Of a stretch of 64,000 nucleotides of DNA, positions 36,116 through 44,994 are shown piece after piece. The notes beneath the pieces were generated by a model. It saw only the letters and a program-made list of their open reading frames with translations. It did no database searches and had not been told where the DNA came from. The position numbers were made by a program, and so were the translations under genes. This DNA is from UBA6921 sp031363085 (GTDB taxonomy: Bacteria; Pseudomonadota; Gammaproteobacteria; SG8-11), in contig JANLTU010000167.1 in assembly GCA_031363085.1 (NCBI GenBank), forward strand, positions 1 through 64,000, given 5' to 3'. Position 1 is the stretch's first letter. Every line of letters begins with the position of its first letter.

Positions 36116-36724
36116 TTGATCGGTCGTTTGCACGGAATTCTGCTCAGTAAAAAACCACCCGAGTTATTGCTCGATGTGCACGGCGTCGGCTATGAACTGT
36201 CCGCGCCGATGAGCACCTTCTACCAGTTGCCGGAAACGGGCGCGAGCGTGACCTTACACACCCACCTGGTGGTGCGCGAAGACGCGCATCTGCTGTACGG
36301 CTTTGGCAGCGACGCCGAGCGCCAGTTGTTCCGCACCTTGCTCAAGGTCAGCGGCGTCGGCCCTAAGGTGGCATTGGCGATTTTGTCCGGCATGGCGGTG
36401 GACGATTTCGTGCGCTGCGTGCGCAACGACGACGCCGCGCAACTGGTGCGGGTGCCGGGTATTGGCAAAAAAACCGCCGAACGTTTGCTGATCGAAATGC
36501 GTGATCGCGTTGCGAATTGGGAGGGCGGCAACACGGCCGAAGAACCCGGCAAAATAGCCGGCTTGCCGATGGTCAAAAGCAGTGCGATGAAAGACGCCAT
36601 CGAGGCACTGATTACGCTGGGCTATTCGCCTCCGGAAGCCAGCCGCATGGTGAACGCCGTGGATACCGCCGAGCTTCCCAGCGAGAAAATTATTCGCGCA
36701 GCATTGCAGGCGCTGGTGAAGTAG
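36116..36724 (+). CDS. ruvA: Holliday junction DNA-binding subunit RuvA
   Basis: RuvA binds the four-way junction and loads the RuvB motor. The 202-residue product begins at TTG 36116 (IGRLHGILLSKKPPELLLD), preceded by AGGGGAG; the upstream ATG 36095 would add seven non-family residues. Helix-hairpin-helix elements are visible in LKVSGVGPKVALAILSG and RVPGIGKKTAERLLIEMRDR. The C-terminal RuvB-binding domain is DAIEALITLGYSPPEASRMV. ruvB starts 13 bp downstream. Confidence 0.95.
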   Translation: MIGRLHGILLSKKPPELLLDVHGVGYELSAPMSTFYQLPETGASVTLHTHLVVREDAHLLYGFGSDAERQLFRTLLKVSGVGPKVALAILSGMAVDDFVRCVRNDDAAQLVRVPGIGKKTAERLLIEMRDRVANWEGGNTAEEPGKIAGLPMVKSSAMKDAIEALITLGYSPPEASRMVNAVDTAELPSEKIIRAALQALVK

Positions 36725-36737
36725 AATCGCACCCGCC

Positions 36738-37787
36738 ATGATTGAAACCGACCGCCTGATTGCGCCCGTACAAATTCGCGAGGAAGACGCGCTGGACCGC
36801 GCTATCCGCCCGCGTCGCTTAAGCGACTACGTCGGCCAGCCGGCGGTGTGCGAGCAGATGGATATTTTTATCCAGGCGGCGCGCGGGCGCAGCGAGGCGC
36901 TCGACCATGTGCTGATTTTCGGCCCGCCGGGTTTGGGTAAAACCACCTTGGCCAACATCATCGCGCAAGAAATGGGCGTCAACATCCGCGCCACCTCCGG
37001 GCCGGTGCTGGAGCGGCCGGGCGATCTGGCCGCGTTGCTGACCAACCTCGAAGCAAAAGACGTGTTGTTCATCGACGAGATTCACCGCTTGAGCCCGGTG
37101 GTGGAAGAAATTCTTTATCCGGCGCTCGAAGACTACCAGCTTGACATTTTAATCGGCGAAGGCCCGGCGGCGCGTTCCATCAAGCTGGATTTACCGCCGT
37201 TCACGCTGGTCGGCGCGACCACGCGCGCAGGTCTGCTCACGTCGCCGCTGCGTGACCGCTTCGGCATTGTGCAGCGGCTGGAGTTTTACAGCGCGGCGGA
37301 TCTGACCACCATCGCACGGCGCTCGGCGCGCATCATGGGCATCGAAATGGACGCAGCCGGTGCCAACGAAATTGCACGTCGCGCACGTGGCACGCCGCGC
37401 ATCGCTAACCGCCTGCTGCGGCGGGTGCGCGACTATGCGCAAGTCAAAGCCAAAGGCAGCATCGATTTGGCGGTGGCGAGCCGCGCGCTGGACTTACTCG
37501 ACGTGGACGTCAACGGCTTCGACATGATGGACCGCAAGCTGCTGCTGGCCATCATCGAAAAATTCGACGGCGGCCCGGTCGGTGTGGACAGCATCGCTGC
37601 GGCGATCGGCGAAGAACGCGGCACCATCGAAGACGTGCTCGAACCGTTTTTGATTCAACAAGGTTTCATGATGCGCACGCCGCGCGGCCGCGTCGCAACC
37701 AAAGGCGCGTACCTGCATTTCGGTCTGGTTCCACCACCGCCCAGCGCGCAACACGCGTCGATGAATCTGTTCGATGCTGAAAATTAA
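36738..37787 (+). CDS. ruvB: Holliday junction branch-migration ATPase RuvB
   Basis: The hexameric AAA+ motor of branch migration. The 349-residue protein has Walker A FGPPGLGKTT (GPPGLGKT at 62-69), Walker B VLFIDEIHRLS, sensor and arginine-finger segments GATTRAGLLTSPLRDRFGI, RARGTPRIANRLLRRVRDYA, and the winged helix ending in QQGFMMRTPRGRVAT. It lies 13 bp after ruvA and 15 bp before ybgC, linking the ruv and tol blocks. Confidence 0.97.
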   Translation: MIETDRLIAPVQIREEDALDRAIRPRRLSDYVGQPAVCEQMDIFIQAARGRSEALDHVLIFGPPGLGKTTLANIIAQEMGVNIRATSGPVLERPGDLAALLTNLEAKDVLFIDEIHRLSPVVEEILYPALEDYQLDILIGEGPAARSIKLDLPPFTLVGATTRAGLLTSPLRDRFGIVQRLEFYSAADLTTIARRSARIMGIEMDAAGANEIARRARGTPRIANRLLRRVRDYAQVKAKGSIDLAVASRALDLLDVDVNGFDMMDRKLLLAIIEKFDGGPVGVDSIAAAIGEERGTIEDVLEPFLIQQGFMMRTPRGRVATKGAYLHFGLVPPPPSAQHASMNLFDAEN

Positions 37788-37802
37788 ATTACTACGCCGC
37801 GC

Positions 37803-38219
37803 ATGACGGAATTCTTCTTTCCTATTCGTGTCTACTACGAAGACACCGACTGCGGCGGTGTGGTCTACTACGCGAATTATTTAAAGTTCATGGACCGCGC
37901 GCGTAGCGAATATTTACGCAGTCTCGGCTTTGAGCAGGACGAACTGACCGCCAATGACGGTGTAATCTTCGCGGTGCGCGCGGTCACGCTGGACTACCTG
38001 AAGCCGGCACGCTTCAACCAGTTGTTACAGGTCAGCGTGCGGCTGGCAGAAATCGGAAAAGCGAGTTTATTATTCGCCCAGCGCGTTGAGCTCGCAGCGG
38101 GTGAAGCGTCACAGCTATTTTGTACCGGACAGATAAAAATTGCGTGCCTCGACACGCGTACGCTACGCCCCACGGCGATTCCGCCGCGCCTACTCAGGGA
38201 GATTACGAGTGAACGTTGA
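37803..38219 (+). CDS. ybgC: Tol-Pal-associated acyl-CoA thioesterase YbgC
   Basis: A hot-dog-fold thioesterase linked to phospholipid metabolism and the Tol-Pal system. The 138-residue product has the signature FPIRVYYEDTDCGGVVYYANY with the catalytic Asp, then LKFMDRARSEYLRSLGF. It overlaps tolQ by 11 bp, so it is translated with the tol operon. Confidence 0.94.
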   Translation: MTEFFFPIRVYYEDTDCGGVVYYANYLKFMDRARSEYLRSLGFEQDELTANDGVIFAVRAVTLDYLKPARFNQLLQVSVRLAEIGKASLLFAQRVELAAGEASQLFCTGQIKIACLDTRTLRPTAIPPRLLREITSER

Positions 38220-38883
38220 TTTATCCATTTTGCATTTGATTCTCAATGCCAGCCATGTGGTGCAGCTCATCATGGCGAGTCTGTTGTTAGTGTCGCTGAT
38301 TTCCTGGACGCGTACCTTCCGTAAGGCGGGCGTGCTCAAACACGCGCGGCGCGAGGCGGATGCCTTTGAAGACAAATTCTGGTCGGGCGGCGATCTCACC
38401 CAGCTTTACACCAGCATCACCTCGCGTCCGCACAATCGCGCCGGCATGGAAATGATTTTCGAGTCCGGCTTTCGCGAATTTGCCCGCTTGCGCCAGCAGC
38501 ACACCGCCGAGCCCAAGGCGGTGCTCGACGGCGCGCAGCGCGCCATGCGCATCGCACTGGCGCGCGAGATCGACCGGTTGGAAACCAACCTGCCGTTTCT
38601 GGCCACGGTCGGTTCCACCAGCCCGTACGTCGGTTTGTTCGGTACCGTATGGGGCATCATGAATTCATTTCGCGCGCTGGGTAACCTGAAGCAAGCCACC
38701 TTAGGCTTGGTGGCGCCGGGCATTGCCGAAGCACTGATTGCGACCGCAATGGGTTTGTTCGCGGCGATTCCGGCGGTGATTGCCTACAACCGTTTCGTCA
38801 ATGAGGTGGATCGACTGGAAAACCGCTACGCCAATTTTCTCGATGAGTTTTCCAATATTCTGCAACGGCAGGCGTTCAAGTAA
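38209..38883 (+). CDS. tolQ: Tol-Pal system proton channel subunit TolQ
   Basis: An inner-membrane MotA/ExbB-type channel protein that, with TolR, uses proton flow to energise TolA. The 224-residue product has three membrane segments (about 15-37, 133-150 and 168-190). The family stretch SPYVGLFGTVWGIMNSF and the GIAEALIATAMGLFAAIPAVIAYN motif hold the pore residues. The start is GTG 38209, preceded by AGGGAG; the longer frame from 38140 is embedded in ybgC. Confidence 0.95.
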   Translation: MNVDLSILHLILNASHVVQLIMASLLLVSLISWTRTFRKAGVLKHARREADAFEDKFWSGGDLTQLYTSITSRPHNRAGMEMIFESGFREFARLRQQHTAEPKAVLDGAQRAMRIALAREIDRLETNLPFLATVGSTSPYVGLFGTVWGIMNSFRALGNLKQATLGLVAPGIAEALIATAMGLFAAIPAVIAYNRFVNEVDRLENRYANFLDEFSNILQRQAFK

Positions 38884-38916
38884 TGCGCCGCAGCAAATTC
38901 AGTGACGGGGTGAAAC

Positions 38917-39357
38917 ATGGCTGACACCCACAAGCGCAAAAAACGCCGCAGCATGTCCGAAATCAACGTGGTGCCCTATATTGACGTCACCTTGGTGTTG
39001 CTGGTGATCTTCATGGTCACCGCGCCGCTGCTCACGCAAGGCGTGCAGGTCGAGTTACCCAAAGCAGCATCGGAACCGATGGCCGGGGACAACAAGGAAC
39101 CTTTGGTCGTCACCGTGAACAAACAGGGCAACTATTTCGTGAACATCGGCGATGAACAGGAAAAGCCCATCGACAATGACGTGCTGGTGGCGCGGATTGC
39201 CGCTGTGTTGCGCAACCAGCCCGGTACGCCCGTCATGGTGCGCGGCGACAAAGACGTGAACTACGGCAAAGTCGTCACCGCGATGGCCTTGTTGCAAAAA
39301 GCCGGAGCGCCGCAGGTGGGGCTGGTGACTGAGACGCCTGAATCCGTGAAGAAATAA
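38917..39357 (+). CDS. tolR: Tol-Pal system proton channel subunit TolR
   Basis: The ExbD/MotB-type partner of TolQ. The 146-residue protein has a basic start (HKRKKRRSMSEINVVPYID), one membrane helix carrying the proton-binding Asp (VPYIDVTLVLLVIFMVTAPLL), and a periplasmic domain ending in GAPQVGLVTETPE. It starts 33 bp after tolQ and 6 bp before tolA. Confidence 0.95.
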   Translation: MADTHKRKKRRSMSEINVVPYIDVTLVLLVIFMVTAPLLTQGVQVELPKAASEPMAGDNKEPLVVTVNKQGNYFVNIGDEQEKPIDNDVLVARIAAVLRNQPGTPVMVRGDKDVNYGKVVTAMALLQKAGAPQVGLVTETPESVKK

Positions 39358-39363
39358 GCGCGC

Positions 39364-40224
39364 ATGTCCAAGGTAAAAGAAAACGCCGTTCCCTTCACTC
39401 TGTCGGTGCTGATGCATGTCGCCATCGGTGTGTTATTTGTGGCGAGCCTGGAATTTTCACCTAAAACACAGCGCCCGCTAACGCCGGAAGTCAACGTCAT
39501 CGAAGCGGTTACAGTCGATGAAAGAAAAATTCAGCACGAGCTTGACAAATTAAAGAAGGCCGAGCAACGCAAAAAAGACGAAGAGGACCGTCATCAACGC
39601 GAACTGGAGTCCGACGCGCAGCGCGCCAAACGGCTACGCGAAACCGAAGAGCAGCACATTGCCGAACTGAAGAAAAAGAAAGAACAAGAGAAGCAAAGCC
39701 TCACTGAATTGGAGAAAAAGAAAAAATCCGAGACCGAGCTTGCCGTGAAGGAACAGGAGCATATTAAGAGGCTGAAAAAAGACAGCGAGGAATTAGCGCT
39801 CAAGAACAAGCAGGAACAACAGCAGGTCGAAAAGCTTGCAACCAAGCGCAAGATGGAAGAAGAGCAGGCCGCCGACCGTGCGCGTCAGGAGGCGCTGAAA
39901 AAACAGCAGGAACGTGCGCGGGCCGCACGAGACAAGGAAGCAACCAAACTGGTTGAAGACTTCACATTGCAAATCAAAGCTAAAATCGGGAGCGTCTGGA
40001 TCAAGCCCACTAATTTCGCGCCTGGTTCGGAATGCACAATATCGGTGAGGCTCATTCCCACGGGTGACGTGGTTACCAGCAAGTTGAGCAACTGCAGTGG
40101 CGATGATATTTTTAGCCGCTCGGTCGAGGCAGCGATACAAAAAGCATCGCCTTTACCTGTCCCCAAGGATGATCCAGAGGCATTTAATCAAATGCGGGAA
40201 ATCAACTTCGTGTTCAAGCCCTAA
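39364..40224 (+). CDS. tolA: Tol-Pal system bridging protein TolA
   Basis: TolA spans the periplasm to contact Pal and TolB. The 286-residue protein has an N-terminal membrane anchor (FTLSVLMHVAIGVLFVASL), a charged coiled-coil domain rich in Lys, Glu and Gln (about 45-200), and a C-terminal globular domain (IKAKIGSVWIKPTNF, SECTISVRLIPTGDV, ending INFVFKP). It is shorter than the E. coli protein, mainly in the coil. tolB begins on the base after its stop. Confidence 0.93.
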   Translation: MSKVKENAVPFTLSVLMHVAIGVLFVASLEFSPKTQRPLTPEVNVIEAVTVDERKIQHELDKLKKAEQRKKDEEDRHQRELESDAQRAKRLRETEEQHIAELKKKKEQEKQSLTELEKKKKSETELAVKEQEHIKRLKKDSEELALKNKQEQQQVEKLATKRKMEEEQAADRARQEALKKQQERARAARDKEATKLVEDFTLQIKAKIGSVWIKPTNFAPGSECTISVRLIPTGDVVTSKLSNCSGDDIFSRSVEAAIQKASPLPVPKDDPEAFNQMREINFVFKP

Positions 40225-41553
40225 ATGACTACTACTTTTTTTAGCCGTACTGCGACGCTGCTTTTTATGCTCATCGGAAGCTCGGTGGTGCACGCGGCCT
40301 TGACGATTGAAATTACCGAGGGTGTGTCAGACAAGCTGCCCATCGCCATCGTGCCGTTTGCATCGGAAGGTGCCGATGCTTTAGTAGGCAGTGATCTGAC
40401 CACGGTGGTGGCGGCAGATTTATTTCGCAGCGGGCGTTTTAAAGTGCTGCCACAAACCGACTTGGTGGCGCGTCCCAGCGATCCGGCTAAAGTCAACTTC
40501 CTCGACTGGCGGCTGCTGGGCCAGGACAACTTGCTGATCGGTTCGGTCAAAGCCACCCCACAGGGTTACGAGGTGCGTTTTTTTCTGTTTGACGTGTTAA
40601 AGGGACAGCAAATCAAGGCTTTTAGCCTGCCGGCGCAGCCCGCCACCTTGCGTGTAACGGCGCACAAAATCAGCGACATGGTGTATGAAGCGTTAATCGG
40701 CGAGCCGGGTGCGTTCAGTACGCGGGTCGCCTATGTGACGGTGCAGCACAAAGCCGCGGCTGCCAGCGTGCATACCTTGTGGATTGCCGATGCCGACGGT
40801 TTTGGCCCGCGTGACATTTTAAATTCGCCGACCGAAATCATGTCGCCAGCGTGGTCGCCGGACGGGGCCAAGCTGGCCTATTCGCGCTTTGAGAATGATC
40901 ACTTTGTGCTCTATGTGCAAGACGTTGCAACCGGCACGCGCGAGATCGTGGCGAATGCGCTCGGTCACAACGGCGCTCCGGCATGGTCGCCGGACGGCAG
41001 CAAGCTTGCGCTGGCCATGCAGCATAAGCGTTCTCCCGGCGATGCGGGCAATTTTGACATTTACATTCTTGATCTACGCAGCAAGGTGTTTACGCGGTTT
41101 ACTGAGCATTGGGCGGTGGAGACACACCCGGCTTGGTCACCGGATGGTCGCTTTATTGTGTTCACGTCGGACCGCAGCGGTCGGCCGCAGATTTACCGCA
41201 AAGCGGTTGCCGGCGGTAAGGAAGAGCGCTTGACATTTGAAGGTGCGGAAAATGATCGCGCGTCATTTGCGCCGAACGGAAAAATGCTGGCCATGATTCA
41301 TGCAAATGGTGGAGAATACCGCGTCGCCGTGTTAGACCTTGAGACGAGCCAGTTGCGCGTTTTGACTGACAGCAGTTTGGACGAATCCCCGAGTTTTGCG
41401 CCCAATGGCAGTATGATCATTTACGCCACGACGTTTAAAAACGCGAAAATTTTGGCTGCAGTTTCGGTGGATGGCCGAGTAAAGCAGCGCCTCTCGCAAG
41501 AGGGACGCGTACTTGATCCGGCGTGGTCACCTTTGTTACGAATTTCACAATAA
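40225..41553 (+). CDS. tolB: Tol-Pal system beta-propeller protein TolB
   Basis: A periplasmic protein that cycles between TolA and Pal. The 442-residue product has a signal peptide (LLFMLIGSSVVHA), an N-terminal alpha/beta domain (IAIVPFASEG, FKVLPQTDLV, NFLDWRLLGQDNLLIG) and a six-bladed propeller with repeated SPAWSPDGAKLAYSR, APAWSPDGSKLALA, HPAWSPDGRFIVFTSDR and SPSFAPNGSMIIYA. ATG 40225 abuts the tolA stop. Confidence 0.95.
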   Translation: MTTTFFSRTATLLFMLIGSSVVHAALTIEITEGVSDKLPIAIVPFASEGADALVGSDLTTVVAADLFRSGRFKVLPQTDLVARPSDPAKVNFLDWRLLGQDNLLIGSVKATPQGYEVRFFLFDVLKGQQIKAFSLPAQPATLRVTAHKISDMVYEALIGEPGAFSTRVAYVTVQHKAAAASVHTLWIADADGFGPRDILNSPTEIMSPAWSPDGAKLAYSRFENDHFVLYVQDVATGTREIVANALGHNGAPAWSPDGSKLALAMQHKRSPGDAGNFDIYILDLRSKVFTRFTEHWAVETHPAWSPDGRFIVFTSDRSGRPQIYRKAVAGGKEERLTFEGAENDRASFAPNGKMLAMIHANGGEYRVAVLDLETSQLRVLTDSSLDESPSFAPNGSMIIYATTFKNAKILAAVSVDGRVKQRLSQEGRVLDPAWSPLLRISQ

Positions 41554-41605
41554 TTGTTCAACCTTAATTTTAACTTTAATTTTAATTTAATGAGGAGTGC
41601 TTTAC

Positions 41606-42169
41606 ATGCGCGCGTTGAAATCACTTGTCCTGTTGGCGTTACCCGTTGCGATACTATTCGGTTGCTCATCCACTCCTGAGCAGCCGACGGAGGTCAAGGC
41701 GACCGGGACTACCAAATCCAAGACAGATGCCTCAGCAACTACCAAACCCGATGGCGGCGCGGGTGCCGGTAGCGCCACGCCGATTGACGCGTCCAAGGGT
41801 GCGAAGTCCGATTCGAGCGACAAATCCACCGGCCCGGGCAATTTAAAGAACACGGTGTATTTTGATTTCGACCGCTTTGATATCAAGCCTGAGTTCCGCG
41901 AGGCGGTCTTGGCGCATGCGGCGTATTTGACCAAAAATCCGGGCGCGACCGTGAAGATTGAAGGCCATTGCGACGAACGCGGCACCCGTGAATACAATAT
42001 TGCGTTGGGTGATCGTCGTGCGACCGCTGTGCGGCAATTGCTGAAATTGCAGGGGGTTGCCGACAAACAGATCGCCACCATCAGCTTTGGTGAAGAGCGT
42101 CCGGTGGCCTTGGGTCACGACGAAGATTCCTGGTGGCAGAATCGCCGTGCGGTGTTCGCATATCGCTAA
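41606..42169 (+). CDS. pal: Peptidoglycan-associated lipoprotein Pal
   Basis: An outer-membrane lipoprotein that anchors the envelope to peptidoglycan. The 187-residue product has lipobox ILFGC (Cys20), a long Thr/Lys/Gly-rich linker (22-80), and an OmpA-type domain: YFDFDRFDIKPEFREAV, IEGHCDERGTREYNIALG with the diaminopimelate-binding Asp/Arg, and NRRAVFAYR at the end. The start is ATG 41606 with GAGGAG upstream; the GTG three codons earlier overlaps that site. The gap to cpoB is long (293 bp). Confidence 0.95.
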   Translation: MRALKSLVLLALPVAILFGCSSTPEQPTEVKATGTTKSKTDASATTKPDGGAGAGSATPIDASKGAKSDSSDKSTGPGNLKNTVYFDFDRFDIKPEFREAVLAHAAYLTKNPGATVKIEGHCDERGTREYNIALGDRRATAVRQLLKLQGVADKQIATISFGEERPVALGHDEDSWWQNRRAVFAYR

Positions 42170-42462
42170 CGCGCTGCGGCTTTAGGTGCGGTCACCCTCA
42201 ATATCGAAACATGAAACGGCGTCTTTTCCGCAGAGCGATGTTGCAACTCTTCCAACCCTGCGTAAAGCCCGCACGGTTGGGAATCATCGCGATAGCTACG
42301 GCTATTCTTCCTCGTTGCGCCTTGCCCTGCGAAAAAATCTAATTCCTACCGCGCTGGCTTTTGCGCGGGGAGGGGGCATCGGTTTCAATTTGTTCCGATA
42401 CTTGAGGGTGACCACACTAACGGGGCGCTCATGTGGGCGTCCCACTTGCTGGAGCAACACGG

Positions 42463-43245
42463 ATGAAAAAAACGGTTCGCAATAATGTTCTCGCCGGCTT
42501 GTCCGGCGTTTTTGTTTGTGCCAGTTCGGTTTATGCCGCACAAGCGCCGGTGGTTGACATTACCTCCAGCGGAGCGCGCACTCGCGGTGGCCCGACCATG
42601 GACGAACGCGTCACCAAACTGGAAAGCGTGCTGGAAAATCGCACATTGGAAGAATTTGCGGCGCGCCTTGACGCCATGCAGCAGGACCTGCAGCGCTTGC
42701 AGGGAGACGCTGAAACCGTCAACCACAGTATCGAAGACCTCGTGCGCAAACAACGCGAGCTGTACCTGGATCTGGACCATCGTTTGCGTGTCCTTGAAAC
42801 GGCACAACACTCGTCCAGCGGGTCGGGTGAGCTTGCGCCGGGCGCGGCGGCCGGCAGCGGCGATGAGCGCGCGAACTATGACGCGGCGTTTGCGACTCTG
42901 CGCGACGGAAAATATGAACAGGCGATTGTCGAGTTGCAGGATTTCCTGAAAAAATACCCCAGCAGTGAATACACCGCCAATGCGCAATATTGGTTGGGCG
43001 AGGCATTTTATGTGCAGCATCGTTATGATGTCGCGTTGCTTGCATTCGAGCGCATCGTGACCCGTTACCCGTCCAGTCCAAAATTCTCCGATGCCTTGCT
43101 GAAGCTGGGATTGACGCAATACGAGCTGGGCGCATGGGATAAATCTTCGCAAGCACTTAAAGAAGTGGTGGCTAAATTTCCCAATACCTCGCAAGCACAA
43201 CTCGCCTCTCAGCATTTGGAGCAACTCAAGCGCGAAGGGCATTAG
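42463..43245 (+). CDS. cpoB: Cell division coordinator CpoB (YbgF)
   Basis: A periplasmic protein that links the Tol machine to PBP1B. The 260-residue product has a signal peptide ending in SVYAAQA, a trimerising coiled coil (about 45-120, RLDAMQQDLQRLQ) and a TPR domain: AAFATLRDGKYEQAIVELQD, YTANAQYWLGEAFYVQHRYD, FSDALLKLGLTQYELG. ATG 42463 was chosen because the ten residues before it precede the signal peptide. It may have its own promoter in the 293-bp gap after pal, in which I see no other gene. Confidence 0.93.
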   Translation: MKKTVRNNVLAGLSGVFVCASSVYAAQAPVVDITSSGARTRGGPTMDERVTKLESVLENRTLEEFAARLDAMQQDLQRLQGDAETVNHSIEDLVRKQRELYLDLDHRLRVLETAQHSSSGSGELAPGAAAGSGDERANYDAAFATLRDGKYEQAIVELQDFLKKYPSSEYTANAQYWLGEAFYVQHRYDVALLAFERIVTRYPSSPKFSDALLKLGLTQYELGAWDKSSQALKEVVAKFPNTSQAQLASQHLEQLKREGH

Positions 43246-43309
43246 CGATGATGCGCTAGTTTCGAACCAGCACTGTTAGCGCGATAAAAATTACGCTTGG
43301 GAATGTTTG

Positions 43310-43987
43310 ATGAAGGTATTAACTCCTACCCAAACCGACCTTGCGCCACCGCAACTGCGCATCACTGAAATCTTTCACTCGCTGCAAGGCGAGGCGCGCG
43401 ACGTGGGCTGGCCGACGGTGTTTGTGCGTCTCACCGGGTGCCCGTTGCGTTGTGGTTATTGCGACACCGCGTATGCGTTTCAGGGCGGCGAGTGGAGGAC
43501 TAGCGCAGAGATTCTGAGCGTGGTCGCAGGTTATGGTGCGCGCCATGTGTGCGTGACCGGCGGTGAACCGCTGGCGCAAAAAAACTGCCTCATGTTGCTC
43601 GGCGCGTTGTGCCAGGCCGGATATGAGGTTTCGCTGGAAACCAGCGGCGCTTTGGACATCTCGACGGTGGATGCCCGGGTGGTGCGCGTGGTTGACTTGA
43701 AGACACCCGGCTCAGGCGAGGTGTCGCGTAATCTTCTGAGTAATTTCGAACATCTGCGCGTGCATGATCAAATCAAGTTCGTGATTTGCGACCGCGCCGA
43801 CTACGACTGGGCCAAACAGATGCTCGCGACGCATCAACTCAACACGCGCTGCGAACTATTATTTTCTCCAAGCTACGGCCAACTCGAAGCCAAGCACTTA
43901 GCGCAATGGATTCTGGACGACCATTTACCGGTGCGCTTTCAACTGCAATTGCACAAGGTCATCTGGGGAGAAGAGCGCGGGCGCTAA
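43310..43987 (+). CDS. queE: 7-carboxy-7-deazaguanine synthase QueE
   Basis: A radical-SAM enzyme that makes the deazaguanine ring for queuosine. The 225-residue protein has the cluster motif CPLRCGYCDTAYAF, SLQGEARDVGWPTVFVRLTG before it, HVCVTGGEPLAQ and a late FQLQLHKVIWG. ATG 43310 is preferred over TTG 43307. It ends at a strong convergent terminator; queC lies beyond an inverted gene 1 kb downstream. Confidence 0.94.
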   Translation: MKVLTPTQTDLAPPQLRITEIFHSLQGEARDVGWPTVFVRLTGCPLRCGYCDTAYAFQGGEWRTSAEILSVVAGYGARHVCVTGGEPLAQKNCLMLLGALCQAGYEVSLETSGALDISTVDARVVRVVDLKTPGSGEVSRNLLSNFEHLRVHDQIKFVICDRADYDWAKQMLATHQLNTRCELLFSPSYGQLEAKHLAQWILDDHLPVRFQLQLHKVIWGEERGR

Positions 43988-43993
43988 TACAAA

Positions 43994-44030
43994 ACCCGAA
44001 CGCCGGTCTCGTTGCGAGACCGGCGTGGGT
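43994..44030. terminator. Strong bidirectional terminator between queE and the beta-barrel gene
   Basis: A perfect 12-bp stem (ACGCCGGTCTCG at 44000-44011 with its complement at 44015-44026) has a TTG loop and is extended by ACCC/GGGT outside. AAAA lies on the left, giving a U-run for the leftward transcript. It fills the gap between two convergent stops. Confidence 0.85.
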
Positions 44031-44039
44031 TAAATCCGC

Positions 44040-44843
44040 TTAAAACTCGAATTCGAGATAGGTCTTGAATGCGACTTGGTCGGATTTGGTTTTATCGTTG
44101 ACACCAAACGCGACACCGACATTGATCCACAACTCGGGTGCGAGGTTATATTCCACCGTCGGCACCAAGTAGTGTGAGTTTTGGCTGGGGATCATTTTTG
44201 CGATTTCACCCATCTTGCCATAGGCTTCCAAGCCGATGTTCATTCCCTCGTTAATTTTTAGGTATAAACCAGTGGCGTATTCGAATTCCATCGGCTCCGC
44301 ACTATTAGGGCCGCCAAGAGCTTTTTCGAATTTTGGGTTCAAGCGTAGATCCCAGTCAGTCCATTTTTTTTGCAAAATAATACGTGCTTCAAGTTTGTCA
44401 CCACTATCACCGAGATATTTTTCACGCGGGGCGTAATATTCGAAGTAAACAGACGCATCGAAGAAGCGCTCAGCATCTTTAAAAAGTTTAACGCGTGAAA
44501 CCACTGCGCGGGTTTGCGCATAGCGCGGCCCGCCGCCTTTGGCAGCTTCAAAATCGCTGTACACGCCGATAGCGAAACTGTCGCTGATACCGTATTCGAG
44601 TTCTACCGTGTGTCCTTTCATGCCTTCACGGGTGTTAGGCATAGCCTTGCCAACGACGCTCGACTCCAATTTGGACTGTGCGATGTAGTCAAAAAAATAC
44701 ACGACTTCCATTTCGTTTTGTTTCGGCTGACCGGCACCGTACACCTTGAAGTGGTTTGCTTGCGCCGTGTTGGCCGCCAGCAACGCAGCAGATGACAACG
44801 TGATCCAGGTGGCGTGTTTTAGTAACGTTGTTACGGATTTCAT
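44040..44843 (-). CDS. Outer-membrane beta-barrel protein of unknown function
   Basis: A 267-residue exported protein. The signal peptide ends in LLAANTAQA. The mature part alternates aromatic and polar residues in beta-strand fashion (MEVVYFFDYIAQ, TVELEYGISDSFAIGVYSDF, FFDASVYFEYYAP, MNIGLEAYGKM) and ends in Phe (KTYLEFEF), the BAM recognition signature. I count about 10 to 12 strands. ATG 44843 follows GGGAGAAGGAA; the longer frame adds 25 residues before the signal peptide. It sits inverted between queE and queC. Confidence 0.75.
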   Translation of the reverse strand: MKSVTTLLKHATWITLSSAALLAANTAQANHFKVYGAGQPKQNEMEVVYFFDYIAQSKLESSVVGKAMPNTREGMKGHTVELEYGISDSFAIGVYSDFEAAKGGGPRYAQTRAVVSRVKLFKDAERFFDASVYFEYYAPREKYLGDSGDKLEARIILQKKWTDWDLRLNPKFEKALGGPNSAEPMEFEYATGLYLKINEGMNIGLEAYGKMGEIAKMIPSQNSHYLVPTVEYNLAPELWINVGVAFGVNDKTKSDQVAFKTYLEFEF

Positions 44844-44982
44844 TTCCTTCTCCCTTCTTGTGGTTAGTTGCCGCGAAGACTCAAAATAAGTGACGGCTCT
44901 CTGCGCGCGCGCTTGCACGCGCCGGCGGAATGGATGCTGACGGTCGTGGCTGAAACTAAACTGAATTTTTTGCTGATCACGC

Positions 44983-44988
44983 TATAAT
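44983..44988 (+). promoter_or_regulatory. Consensus -10 box upstream of queC
   Basis: A perfect TATAAT lies six bases before ATG 44995. The -35 region is weak (CTGAAT at 44961-44966). Transcription would start at or very near the queC start codon. Confidence 0.55.
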
Positions 44989-44994
44989 TTGCTC

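Noticed and set aside
42385..43242. 285-codon antisense frame opposite cpoB
   Set aside because: cpoB has a signal peptide, coil and TPRs; the antisense frame lacks any recognisable feature.
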